This document shows positions 1-8,344 of a stretch of 11,661 nucleotides of DNA, piece by piece (position 1 is the first letter of the stretch; each line of letters opens with the position of its first letter). The notes below the pieces were generated by a model. That model saw only the letters and a list, made by a program, of their open reading frames with translations, made no database searches and was not told where the DNA came from. Origin of the DNA: Bacteroidota bacterium (GTDB taxonomy: Bacteria; Bacteroidota; Bacteroidia; Chitinophagales; UBA10324); the NCBI GenBank assembly GCA_003455275.1, contig DMRR01000002.1, forward strand, positions 1 through 11,661, read 5' to 3'. A program made the translations under genes and the position numbers.

Positions 1-1
1 T

Positions 2-334
2 GAAGCAACGATTGTTGATGTGCTGCGGCAGATTGTTTCGCAAAATCTTCCCGGTTCCTGCACTGAAAAACTCACGAACAATGTTCCTTACTTCTATGGC
101 AGAAAAAGAATTTGCCTGATTTGGCCCGCATCAATTAAGGGAGGAGGAATTAAGAAGGGTGTGCTCTTCGGTTTCAGAAAAGGCAAATTGCTTAATGATA
201 AAAATCACTATCTCGATCATGGCAGAAACAAGCGCATCTTCTATAAAATTTTTCTTTCGCCGGAAGAAATAAATCAAAAAGAAATTGTGTTACTGCTGAA
301 GGAAGCTGTGAGAGTTGATAGGACATTTAAGTAG
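2..334 (+). CDS. DUF1801 domain protein, 5' end outside the window
   Basis: The frame is open from the first bases to a TAG at 332-334, giving about 110 residues. A GTG at 20 could serve as a start, but the frame continues unbroken to the window edge and the visible part begins inside the fold, so I treat the gene as cut by the window. The order of motifs fits the DUF1801 (YdhG/CyaY-like) family: an EKLTNNVPYFY segment, a hydrophobic ICLIWPA strand, a GVLFGFRKGKLL strand-turn, and a C-terminal helix ending LLKEAVRVD. These are small soluble cytoplasmic proteins of unknown biochemical role. The next gene starts 46 bases downstream on the same strand. The family call rests on pattern memory, not on a search. 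Confidence 0.72.
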   Translation, partial: EATIVDVLRQIVSQNLPGSCTEKLTNNVPYFYGRKRICLIWPASIKGGGIKKGVLFGFRKGKLLNDKNHYLDHGRNKRIFYKIFLSPEEINQKEIVLLLKEAVRVDRTFK

Positions 335-380
335 AACATTGCATTACACAAATTATTTTCTTTGTTGCATCAATAGCTAA

Positions 381-2414
381 ATGAATCCGGAAGAGAAAAA
401 TTTTCTTCGATCGTTTTTACAGAACAAAAAACTCCAAGCAGCAATTCTGTTTCTTCTTGCTGTTGGGATTTATTCCAACACTTTCACGCACGAGTATGTT
501 TATGACGACATCATTGTGATTCAACAGAACGCAGTAGTGCAAAAAGGTTTTGCAGGCATTCCTGATTTACTCACGAAGGATAGTTTCTACGGATACAACC
601 AAGGCAATAGTGATTTAACCGGAGGAAGATATCGTCCACTCTCACTTATCACATTCGCAATCGAGCACGAGTTGTTTGGAAACAACGCACCGTTTGAACA
701 CATCGTCAGCGTGCTGTTGTATGCGCTGTGTTGTGTGCTGTTGCTCTTTACACTTTACAAATTGCTGCCGAATCTTTCTCCTCTAATAATTTTTTGCGGA
801 GCATTGTTGTTCACACTTCACCCCACACACACCGAAGTTGTAGCGAACATCAAGAGTCGCGACGAGATTCTTTGCTTGCTTTTCACACTGCTTACATTTT
901 TTTTCTGGATGAAATTGCAATCGGAGAAAAAAATTCTCTACCTGATTTTTTCTCTCGCTTCATTTGCGCTGGCGCTACTTTCAAAAGAGCAGGCGATTCT
1001 GTTACTCGCGTGGTTGCCGCTCGCCTGGTGGCTGAATAAAGAATTCTCACTTAAAAAAATTTCACTCTCTCTCCTACCCTTTGCACTGGTTGCAACTGCA
1101 TACTTATTCATTCGTGCATTCGTAGCAGGAACTGTCGGCGACAGAGTTTCAACCGACATCATGAACAATCCGTTTCTGCTTGCAACAGGTTCAGAAAAAA
1201 TCGCAACCATATTTTATGTGATGCTTCTCTACTTCGTAAAAACATTTTATCCGTTCACGCTCTCGTATGATTACACCTACGGTGCCATCAGCTATCAAAG
1301 TTTCAGTTCGCCATTGGTTTTGATTTCTGTTTTGCTTTTCGTATCCATGATTTTCTGGATAGCAATTTCTGTTTTCAAAAAACAATATCACTCTCTGCTG
1401 ATGCTCATTTGGCTCTTGCCCCTGATTCTTGTTTCAAATCTTTTTTTCAATGTGGGCGCGCCAATGGCAGATCGTTTTCTTTTCATGCCTTCAGTTGGAC
1501 TGTGCGTGATGATTGCCGGAACGCTTACGATGATTTTCAAAAACAAAAATCAAATTGCGTTTGCAATTGTGCTTGCAATCTCTCTCTGCTTTTCAGCAAT
1601 GACTTTCTCACGAAACTTTGATTGGAAAACAAACAAGTCACTCTTCGCTGCTGATGAACCAAAGGTTCCGAACAGCGTGAAAGCAACTCTGAATCTCGGA
1701 AGCATTTTGATGAGTGAAGCTGATACTTCTTCCAATCCTGAAATCAAAAATCAAAAACTTGCTGAAGCTTTTTCACTTTTCAAAAAAGGAATTTCCATTT
1801 ACCCCACTGCCGATTTGTGCAATCACCTCGGTGCTTATTACAACATCAAAAACAATCCTGACAGCTCGGAATACTTCTACCGAAAATCTCTTTCCATCAA
1901 ACCGGATTTCGCTATGGCGAAAAACAATTTGCTTCAGCTCTATCAAAAAACCGGAGTGAAATTTCATGATGAGAAAAAAGAGGATTCCGCTCTTTTTGTT
2001 TTCAGAAAACAAGTAGCACTCGATTCAACTTATGTCGACTCTTATAACAACATCGGAACAGTTTTTTTTTCTCAACAGAATTTTGATTCAGCTGAAAAAT
2101 ATTTTTTGAAAACACTTACACTTCAACCTGAACACAATTCTGCAAAATCAAATCTTGTGAACACTTACTTGAACCAAGGAAATATTTTCTTCTCGAAAAA
2201 CAATTTAGATGATGCACTTGCTAAATATCAAACTGCACTGAAGCTTCAGTCAAACTTTGTGGATGCACTTGCCAACTGTGGAGTGATTTTTATGCAGAAG
2301 AAAAATTATTCAGAAGCGAAAAAATATTTTGAGTCAGCACTGCAATACAATCCGCAACATCAATTCTCGAGAGAGAGATTAACCCAATGCGAGAGTTTTC
2401 TTTCCGGGAAATAA
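381..2414 (+). CDS. TMTC-like GT-C membrane protein with C-terminal TPR repeats (putative glycosyltransferase)
   Basis: This 677-residue protein has two halves. Residues 18-408 hold about 11-12 hydrophobic membrane segments. Residues about 434-665 hold roughly five tetratricopeptide repeats (for example DSYNNIGTVFFSQQNFDSAEKYF and DALANCGVIFMQKKNYSEAKKYF). The first loop after TM1 carries an Asp-Asp pair (D42-D43 in YVYDD), as in GT-C glycosyltransferases that use lipid-linked sugars. A GGRYRPL motif (81-87) and HPTHTEVVANIKSRDE (147-162) resemble the eukaryotic TMTC O-mannosyltransferases and their bacterial relatives. It would sit in the inner membrane; donor and acceptor are unknown. The ATG at 381 places the positive-poor N-terminus just before TM1. 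No strong Shine-Dalgarno is visible, which is usual in Bacteroidota. A 9-T run at 2062-2070 does not break the frame. Enzymatic activity is inferred. Confidence 0.8.
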   Translation: MNPEEKNFLRSFLQNKKLQAAILFLLAVGIYSNTFTHEYVYDDIIVIQQNAVVQKGFAGIPDLLTKDSFYGYNQGNSDLTGGRYRPLSLITFAIEHELFGNNAPFEHIVSVLLYALCCVLLLFTLYKLLPNLSPLIIFCGALLFTLHPTHTEVVANIKSRDEILCLLFTLLTFFFWMKLQSEKKILYLIFSLASFALALLSKEQAILLLAWLPLAWWLNKEFSLKKISLSLLPFALVATAYLFIRAFVAGTVGDRVSTDIMNNPFLLATGSEKIATIFYVMLLYFVKTFYPFTLSYDYTYGAISYQSFSSPLVLISVLLFVSMIFWIAISVFKKQYHSLLMLIWLLPLILVSNLFFNVGAPMADRFLFMPSVGLCVMIAGTLTMIFKNKNQIAFAIVLAISLCFSAMTFSRNFDWKTNKSLFAADEPKVPNSVKATLNLGSILMSEADTSSNPEIKNQKLAEAFSLFKKGISIYPTADLCNHLGAYYNIKNNPDSSEYFYRKSLSIKPDFAMAKNNLLQLYQKTGVKFHDEKKEDSALFVFRKQVALDSTYVDSYNNIGTVFFSQQNFDSAEKYFLKTLTLQPEHNSAKSNLVNTYLNQGNIFFSKNNLDDALAKYQTALKLQSNFVDALANCGVIFMQKKNYSEAKKYFESALQYNPQHQFSRERLTQCESFLSGK

Positions 2415-2504
2415 CATGTTAACTGAACCAATTCGCTCTTATTTCTATTCTCATATTTTTACCGCCCCGAAATTCTACGGGATAAACTTTAAAATTTTTT
2501 ATCA

Positions 2505-4076
2505 ATGATAGACGCACCTGCAAAACCAAAATCGAAATCAAAAAACACTCACGCTTTTCTTAAAGCACTAAAACTTAAACAAGTTTCTTCCGGCGCATGC
2601 ACTGGCCTTGAATGGTTCAACACCAAGGGAGAAATTCTGAATTCATATTCTCCCGTTGATGGACAACTGATTGGTTCTGTAAAACAGGCAACCAAGCAAG
2701 ACCTCGAAAAAGTTTTACAAACTGCTGAGAGCGCATTCAAACAATGGCGCGCAATTCCTGCTCCCAAGCGCGGAGAAATTGTCCGCCAGATGGGAAATGA
2801 ACTTCGCAAATACAAGGAGCCGCTCGGTCAGCTCGTGAGTTATGAAATGGGAAAGAGTTTGCAGGAAGGTCTCGGTGAAGTGCAGGAGATGATTGACATC
2901 TGCGATTTTGCGGTTGGGCTTTCTCGCCAGTTATATGGACTGAGTATGCACAGCGAGCGCCCAAGCCACCGCATGTATGAGCAGTGGCATCCGCTCGGAA
3001 TAGTTGGTGTGGTGACAGCGTTTAATTTCCCTGTTGCCGTGTGGAGTTGGAACGCAATGCTTGCGCTTGTTTGCGGCGATGTGGTTTTATGGAAACCGTC
3101 TTCTAAAACTCCCATCTGTGCCGTGGCTGTTCATCAGTTGATGGAAAATGTTTTAAGAGAAAATAAAATTCCGGAAGGAGTTATCACACTTGTTATTGGA
3201 AGCGGAAAAGAAGTGGGTGATGAAATTCTGAAAGACCATCGCGTGCAACTATTGTCAGCAACGGGTTCTACACGAGTGGGAAAACATGTAGCGAAAGTTG
3301 TGGGTGAGCGTTTCGGAAAAACAATTCTTGAACTCGGCGGCAACAACGCGATCATCATTTCTGAAAATGCAAATCTTGATTTAGCAATTCGTGCTGTTGC
3401 ATTTGGTGCGGTTGGAACAGCAGGTCAGCGCTGCACTTCAACTCGCCGATTGATCATTCACGAAAAAATTTATAGCAAGGTGAAAGAAAAACTCACACAG
3501 GTTTATTCTCAACTCACCATCGGCGATCCGCTCGATACAAACAATCATGTCGGTCCGTTGATTGATACAGATGCAGTGCGACAGTTCTCCGATGCCATTC
3601 AGATTGCGCAAGAGCAGGGCGGAAAAGTTTTATTCGGCGGCGAAGTGATGAAAGGAAAAAAATATGAGAGCGGCTGTTATGTGCAGCCGTGCTTAGTTGA
3701 AGTGAAAGGAAATCTTCCGATTGTGAAGCAGGAAACTTTTGCTCCCATTCTTTACCTGATGAAATACAAAACGCTGGACGAAGCAATTCACTTACAGAAT
3801 GATGTTCCGCAAGGATTATCGTCAGCAATCTTTACACAGAATTTGCAGGAAGCAGAAACATATTTATCTGCTGCAGGCAGCGATTGCGGAATTGCGAATG
3901 TGAACATCGGAACCAGCGGTGCTGAAATTGGCGGAGCATTCGGTGGTGAAAAAGAAACAGGCGGAGGAAGAGAAAGTGGCAGCGACAGTTGGAAACTCTA
4001 CATGCGCCGTCAAACCAACACCATCAACTTCGGAAACTCATTGCCGCTTGCACAGGGGATTAAGTTTGATGTGTGA
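2505..4076 (+). CDS. amaB: ALDH7-family aldehyde dehydrogenase, probable alpha-aminoadipic semialdehyde (L-piperidine-6-carboxylate) dehydrogenase
   Basis: This 523-residue protein is a complete NAD(P)-dependent aldehyde dehydrogenase. The catalytic residues are visible: N174 in TAFNFPVAVW, the cofactor lysine K197 in VVLWKPSS, the general base E276 in LELGGNNA, the nucleophile C310 in AGQRCTSTRR, and E410 in KQETFAPI. The FNFPVAVWSWN, LELGGNNAI and GTAGQRCTSTRRL patterns are those of the ALDH7 (antiquitin) group rather than the betaine- or succinate-semialdehyde groups. ALDH7 enzymes oxidise alpha-aminoadipic semialdehyde to alpha-aminoadipate in lysine breakdown. No other lysine-degradation gene is in the window, so the substrate is inferred from family. 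The N-terminus has a short Lys/Ser-rich extension (about residues 6-13) ahead of the ALKLKQVSSG segment typical of the family. The gene stands alone, 90 bases after the TPR gene. Confidence 0.88.
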   Translation: MIDAPAKPKSKSKNTHAFLKALKLKQVSSGACTGLEWFNTKGEILNSYSPVDGQLIGSVKQATKQDLEKVLQTAESAFKQWRAIPAPKRGEIVRQMGNELRKYKEPLGQLVSYEMGKSLQEGLGEVQEMIDICDFAVGLSRQLYGLSMHSERPSHRMYEQWHPLGIVGVVTAFNFPVAVWSWNAMLALVCGDVVLWKPSSKTPICAVAVHQLMENVLRENKIPEGVITLVIGSGKEVGDEILKDHRVQLLSATGSTRVGKHVAKVVGERFGKTILELGGNNAIIISENANLDLAIRAVAFGAVGTAGQRCTSTRRLIIHEKIYSKVKEKLTQVYSQLTIGDPLDTNNHVGPLIDTDAVRQFSDAIQIAQEQGGKVLFGGEVMKGKKYESGCYVQPCLVEVKGNLPIVKQETFAPILYLMKYKTLDEAIHLQNDVPQGLSSAIFTQNLQEAETYLSAAGSDCGIANVNIGTSGAEIGGAFGGEKETGGGRESGSDSWKLYMRRQTNTINFGNSLPLAQGIKFDV

Positions 4077-4090
4077 TCGGATAGAATTTA

Positions 4091-4113
4091 TTTTCAAATA
4101 ACCCGTTTGAAAA
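4091..4113 (+). other. AT-rich hairpin after the aldehyde dehydrogenase gene
   Basis: TTTTCAAA (4091-4098) and TTTGAAAA (4106-4113) are perfectly complementary with a 7-base loop, 15 bases after the dehydrogenase stop codon. The stem has only one G-C pair and the following tract is A-rich, so it is not a classical intrinsic terminator on the + strand. It may be a weak 3' end structure. Confidence 0.3.
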
Positions 4114-4236
4114 AATTCATGTCAATTGATTAACAAAATTCTCCACCAGAACAGGATGAATAATATTTTAAGATCGAATATTTGATGACGACGATTAAGC
4201 TCGTCAAAAACTTAAATGTTAATATATTAAATAAAT

Positions 4237-4268
4237 AAAAAAGCCTCAACAAAAGTTGAGGCTTTTTT
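4237..4268 (-). terminator. Intrinsic terminator of the tRNA-Val gene, possibly bidirectional
   Basis: A 14-bp perfect stem (4237-4250 with 4255-4268) closes on a 4-base AAAA loop. The GC-rich core is GCCTCAAC/GTTGAGGC, with A/T tracts on both flanks. Read on the - strand it ends in a run of six T and lies one base after the tRNA discriminator position, so it should end the tRNA transcript. Read on the + strand it also ends in six T, 160 bases beyond the aldehyde dehydrogenase stop, and could end that message too. Confidence 0.9.
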
Positions 4269-4269
4269 G

Positions 4270-4344
4270 TGGGAGCTACTGGGATCGAACCAGTGACCCT
4301 CTGCTTGTAAGGCAGATGCTCTGAACCAGCTGAGCTAAGCTCCC
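4270..4344 (-). tRNA. tRNA-Val (anticodon TAC)
   Basis: On the - strand a full cloverleaf of 75 bases can be drawn. The acceptor stem is GGGAGCT/AGCTCCC, the D stem GCTC/GAGC has a 10-base loop containing GG, and the anticodon stem TCTGC/GCAGA has loop CTTACAA. The variable region is 5 bases, and the T stem ACTGG/CCAGT has loop TTCGATC. The discriminator is A at 4270. Loop positions 34-36 read TAC, which decodes GUA and related valine codons. The 3' CCA is not encoded, since the bases after the discriminator are CAA, so it must be added by a nucleotidyltransferase. The gene stands alone, antisense to its protein-coding neighbours, with its own promoter and terminator. Confidence 0.95.
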
Positions 4345-4356
4345 TAAAGGGGAGCG

Positions 4357-4387
4357 CAAATGTAAACGCAGCTTTTATGTTTCCAAA
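4357..4387 (-). promoter_or_regulatory. Bacteroidota-type promoter for tRNA-Val
   Basis: On the - strand, TTTG (4387-4384) is followed by exactly 19 bases and then TACATTTG (4364-4357). This matches the -33 TTTG / -7 TAnnTTTG consensus of the Bacteroidota primary sigma factor at every defined position. The expected transcription start is about 6-8 bases past the -7 box, near 4350, a few bases before the tRNA 5' end at 4344. Confidence 0.8.
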
Positions 4388-4466
4388 TCGTTATACAACA
4401 TCACGAAATCAGTTGACTCTGAAATAAGTTTCAATTGCAATCGTTCAACTTCTTTGCATAAGAATC

Positions 4467-7163
4467 ATGGAGTCTGCTGAAGTTGTAAAGCCCAAAAGAA
4501 AATTTCGCTTTCTGAAACTGTTCCTTAAAATTTTCGGAATCGGGATTCTTGTGCTTGTTCTATTTGGCATTGCAATCGGAATGTTTTTTGGCAATGACAT
4601 TAAGCAATATGTGGTGAAGCAGATAAATAAGCAACTCGCTGTTGAAGTCAAGGTCAGCGGAGATATTGATTTTTCAGTACTCCGCAATTTCCCATATGCA
4701 TCAGTCACTTTCAATGCAGTTGAAATTCGCGAGAGTTATACAGGCAGCAAGAGTAACTTATTGGAGACGGAAAAAATTTCGTTGTTGTTTAATATCCTGG
4801 ATATCTGGCGAGGCAATTACACGCTTCAAAAAATTATTGTGGGTAAGGGGAAATTGAATATTATGATTAACAAGAAAGGAGAAGGCAACTATTTTATCTT
4901 TAAAAATGATTCCAGCTCATCTGATTCATCGCTTGCGGTAAACATTGATAAAATCGAGTTCAGCGATTTGCAAACCCGTTTTCTGGATGATGCCGACCAG
5001 CAGTTATATGTTTTCAATATTCACGATGGAACTCTGAGTGGAAAATTTGGAAGCGAATTATTGAAACTGAATCTGGATGCTTCTCTTCTATGTGAACACT
5101 TATATGTTTCCGATGATGACTATCTACGGAACAAGGAAGTGAGTTTGAAAACAGATTTAAATATTGATTTGAAAAGCAATGAGTATTCATTCGCTGATCT
5201 GGATGCCTCGGTTGAAAATTTCGCTTTCACTTCAGCTGGTAAAGTGAAACAGAAAAAAAATTCCACCTACATGGATCTGACTTTTGCAGGAAAACAAATT
5301 GGCATAGAATCATTTGCCGGAATTCTTCCTGAACAATATTCAAAATACCTGAAAGAATATTCTTCGAGCGGAAATCTCCTTCTCAACGGAAGAATCAAAG
5401 GAGACTATTCTTCAAAAAAAAATCCGGATGTAAGCTTCAGTTTTGAAGTGAAAGGTGCAACGATTTCTAATTCAAATATTGATTCCAAAATTGAGCGCGT
5501 GAATTTCAGTGCGCTCTATACAAACGGGTCCGGCAGAAAACTTTCCACCAGTCAGCTTGCAGTGAAAAATGCAGTAGCATATATCAATGGAAAGCAGGTT
5601 GATTTTGGATTGCAACTGCGGAATTTTATTTCACCATACATAGATGTTCAGCTAAATACAGTTTTGAACCTCGCTGAGATTTATCCTCTCTTTAAATTGG
5701 AGGAACTAAAGGATTGCAGCGGCGATTTGCATCTCAATAAATGTTTTTATTCCGGCCCTGTGAGTCAGCTTACTTCTTCTCCTGATTTCAAACTCATAAA
5801 ATCAGGCGGTGAAATAATTCTTTCAAACGGAAAAATTAATTATAACGGAACAGAACTTACCGGAGTCAATGCTTCTTTCTCTCTTTCAAATGGAGATTTA
5901 AGAGTGATACAATTGAACGGAAAGACTGTGAATTCTGATGTTCAGATTTCAGGAACCTGTACCAACCTTCTTCCATATGTGTTTAACATATCGAATAATA
6001 AAAATTCTTCTTTCAAAATCGGGATTGATTTGACTGCAAATGCCAGTACTCTCGATGTGAATGATTTTAATAACGAAGTCACTTCATCTTCAAAAACAGA
6101 AAGCGGCAGCAATGCAGTTGCTGGCTTGCTTGAAATGATATCCGGCTCTGTAAAATTCAATATCGGTCAGTTTAATAATGACAGATTCAATGCAAATAAT
6201 TTCAGAGGAACGCTCGTGTGCAAAGACAATTCAGTTTTTTTCAATAACATTTCGCTCAATGCTGAAAAAGGTAAAGCCACAATTAATGCACAAATGAATT
6301 TTGCTGACTGGAACCATGTAACACTTGATGGAACTTTTGCCTGTACCTCTGTTGACATCACTCAATTATTCTATGAATTTAATAACTGGGATCAACAGGA
6401 AATCACTGACAAGAATCTTAAAGGAACACTTAGTTCCAATTTTGTTTTGAAAGCCGCCTGGAAAGAAAAAGAATTTGATTACAGTAAACTGATGATCGTG
6501 GCTGATGTTACGGTTGACAAAGGAGAATTGAATAATTTCGAACCAATGAAAGCGCTTTCTTCATTCATCAAAATTTCAGAACTCGAAAACATCCGGTTCT
6601 CACAATTAAAAAATCAAATTGAAATCCGAAACAGCACCGTTTTCATTCCGACGATGAACATTTTTACAAATGCGCTCAATCTTGAACTCAGTGGTTCCCA
6701 TACTTTCAACAATATGATTGATTATAAAATCAAATTGAACCTGCTTCAGCTGCTTTCAAATAAATTTAAATCGAAAAATAATTTTGACCCTGACGCGGTT
6801 GAACAGAGCACCGATGGTTTAATGAATTTGTATATCACAATGACCGGACCTGCCAGCGATCCGGTTATTAAGTACGACAAAAAATCAGTGAAAGAAAAAA
6901 TCAAACAAGATGTTCAAACTGAAAAACAAAATTTACAAACTATTTTGCAACAGGAGTTTAACAAACAGGAACAACAGCAGGATGAAATAAAAGACTGGAA
7001 GGCGCCTGATCATTATGAGGAATTACAATTCGATTCCACCACATTGCAAGAAATAGATTTCGGTTCTGATACAGGCGAAGAAGAACCGACTTCCATAACC
7101 AAACAGAAACAACAGAAGGCGTTCGAAGATTTTAAAAACAGTTTGAAGAAGAAACCTAAATGA
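4467..7163 (+). CDS. AsmA-like envelope protein
   Basis: This 898-residue protein starts with a basic stretch (KPKRKFRFLK, residues 8-17) and a single hydrophobic helix (about 18-42). It would be anchored in the inner membrane with the bulk in the periplasm. The region after the anchor (about 43-145: VVKQINKQLAVEVKVSGDIDFSVL and FPYASVTFNAVEI) is the N-terminal AsmA signature, followed by a Ser/Asp-rich linker (148-156) and a long series of alternating beta strands. An AsmA-C-like segment (NLELSGSHTFNNMIDYKIKLNL, then MTGPASDPVIKYD) lies near 735-805. The tail from about 807 is rich in Gln, Lys and Glu and partly coiled-coil. AsmA/TamB-type proteins are thought to form hydrophobic grooves carrying phospholipids to the outer membrane; that role here is inferred. 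Its stop overlaps the start of the kinase gene by four bases. Confidence 0.85.
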   Translation: MESAEVVKPKRKFRFLKLFLKIFGIGILVLVLFGIAIGMFFGNDIKQYVVKQINKQLAVEVKVSGDIDFSVLRNFPYASVTFNAVEIRESYTGSKSNLLETEKISLLFNILDIWRGNYTLQKIIVGKGKLNIMINKKGEGNYFIFKNDSSSSDSSLAVNIDKIEFSDLQTRFLDDADQQLYVFNIHDGTLSGKFGSELLKLNLDASLLCEHLYVSDDDYLRNKEVSLKTDLNIDLKSNEYSFADLDASVENFAFTSAGKVKQKKNSTYMDLTFAGKQIGIESFAGILPEQYSKYLKEYSSSGNLLLNGRIKGDYSSKKNPDVSFSFEVKGATISNSNIDSKIERVNFSALYTNGSGRKLSTSQLAVKNAVAYINGKQVDFGLQLRNFISPYIDVQLNTVLNLAEIYPLFKLEELKDCSGDLHLNKCFYSGPVSQLTSSPDFKLIKSGGEIILSNGKINYNGTELTGVNASFSLSNGDLRVIQLNGKTVNSDVQISGTCTNLLPYVFNISNNKNSSFKIGIDLTANASTLDVNDFNNEVTSSSKTESGSNAVAGLLEMISGSVKFNIGQFNNDRFNANNFRGTLVCKDNSVFFNNISLNAEKGKATINAQMNFADWNHVTLDGTFACTSVDITQLFYEFNNWDQQEITDKNLKGTLSSNFVLKAAWKEKEFDYSKLMIVADVTVDKGELNNFEPMKALSSFIKISELENIRFSQLKNQIEIRNSTVFIPTMNIFTNALNLELSGSHTFNNMIDYKIKLNLLQLLSNKFKSKNNFDPDAVEQSTDGLMNLYITMTGPASDPVIKYDKKSVKEKIKQDVQTEKQNLQTILQQEFNKQEQQQDEIKDWKAPDHYEELQFDSTTLQEIDFGSDTGEEEPTSITKQKQQKAFEDFKNSLKKKPK

Positions 7164-8323
7164 ACAACTACAGTGCAACTCAATATTGGAAAGTGATTTT
7201 GATTTCATCACTCATGCTTATTGTAGTTGCCACTATTTTATATTCCAATTTTCTGGCTGACAAACTCGCAACTGAAGAAAGAAAAAAAGTGGAGTTGATT
7301 GCGAATGTTTACAAAAAACTTAATAATGCAAGCGACAACCTTGATATCAGTTTTATGTTCGAAATCATTTCTTCGAACGCAACCGTTCCACTGATTCTGG
7401 CCGATGAAACCGGAAAGGTGTTAGGATACAAAAACCTGGATTCTGCTCTTGCGGTTAATGACAAATCCTATCTTCCGGCTGAATTAGTGAAAATGAAAAA
7501 AGCAAAAGAGCCTATTCCAATTGTGTTCTCTGCTAACTCGCGCAACTACATTTATTATGATGACAGTTATCTGCTTAAGCAACTGATTTATTTTCCTTAT
7601 ATACAATCCTCCATCATACTAGTGTTTATAGTCATAGCCTACTTCGCACTGAGCAGTGCAAGGCGCGCCGAACAAAACCGTGTGTGGGTGGGAATGGCAA
7701 AGGAAACAGCGCATCAATTAGGTACTCCATTATCATCACTCACTGCCTGGGTTGATTATTTGGAAAACAGTTTGCCCCAGCCTTATAAAGACAATATTGT
7801 ACCCGAACTAAGCAAGGATGTGCAAAGGCTTGAAACTATTACAAACCGTTTTAGCAAAATCGGAAGTCAGCCAACTTTGAACGAAGAAAATCTTTTAACT
7901 GTCATTGAAACAATGGTTGATTACATCAGGCAGCGTGCATCAGGTAAAGTTGAGTTTACTGTTCATCAGCCCGAAGGAACAAATATTACTGCCACCATTT
8001 CGGTTCCGCTTTTTGACTGGGTGCTCGAAAATCTTTTGAAGAATGCGTTGGATGCAATGGATGGCAGCGGAAGAATTGATATTTATATAAATCAGCAGGG
8101 AGATCACCCCTATATAGATGTAAAAGATACCGGAAAAGGAATTCCATCTTCGAAATTTAAGACTGTGTTTGCGCCGGGTTTTAGCACCAAGCAGCGCGGA
8201 TGGGGCCTTGGACTTTCTCTAAGCAAACGGATCATTGAAAATTATCACAACGGAAAAATTTTTGTTAAAGAATCTGTTCTTGGAAAAGGAACCACTTTCA
8301 GAATTATTCTGAATAAAAAATAA
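7160..8323 (+). CDS. Two-TM sensor histidine kinase without HAMP domain
   Basis: This 387-residue kinase has TM1 at about 11-29, a periplasmic region of about 115 residues (30-145), and TM2 at about 147-165. The H-box follows about 20 residues later, leaving no room for a HAMP domain. The phospho-acceptor is H185 in ETAHQLGTPLSSL, a variant of HELRTP often seen in Bacteroidota. The ATP-binding domain is complete: N-box N291/N295 in ENLLKNALDAM, G1 D323-G327 in DTGKGI, F-box FAPGFSTK (337-344), and G2 GWGLGLSL (347-354). It should autophosphorylate and signal from the periplasm or membrane. No response regulator is in the window, so its partner lies elsewhere. The ATGA overlap with the AsmA-like gene points to translational coupling. 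The ligand is unknown; the extracytoplasmic region matches no fold I can name. Confidence 0.92.
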   Translation: MNNYSATQYWKVILISSLMLIVVATILYSNFLADKLATEERKKVELIANVYKKLNNASDNLDISFMFEIISSNATVPLILADETGKVLGYKNLDSALAVNDKSYLPAELVKMKKAKEPIPIVFSANSRNYIYYDDSYLLKQLIYFPYIQSSIILVFIVIAYFALSSARRAEQNRVWVGMAKETAHQLGTPLSSLTAWVDYLENSLPQPYKDNIVPELSKDVQRLETITNRFSKIGSQPTLNEENLLTVIETMVDYIRQRASGKVEFTVHQPEGTNITATISVPLFDWVLENLLKNALDAMDGSGRIDIYINQQGDHPYIDVKDTGKGIPSSKFKTVFAPGFSTKQRGWGLGLSLSKRIIENYHNGKIFVKESVLGKGTTFRIILNKK

Positions 8324-8344
8324 ATCAGGATTATTGATTTATGA

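Noticed and set aside
361..364. TTTG upstream of the TPR membrane protein gene as a -7 box
   Set aside because: The TA of TAnnTTTG is missing and the nearest upstream TTG (339-341) is too close to fit the usual spacing.
2062..2070. Run of nine T as a slippage or frameshift site
   Set aside because: The reading frame continues unbroken through it and the TPR pattern is preserved on both sides.
2466..2481. CCCG/CGGG hairpin upstream of the aldehyde dehydrogenase gene as a leader structure or terminator
   Set aside because: A 4-bp stem is too short to support a call, and the T-rich stretch is about ten bases away.
4219..4230. 12-bp palindrome TTAATATATTAA
   Set aside because: It is pure A/T in an AT-rich gap with no adjacent gene start, so it is expected by chance.
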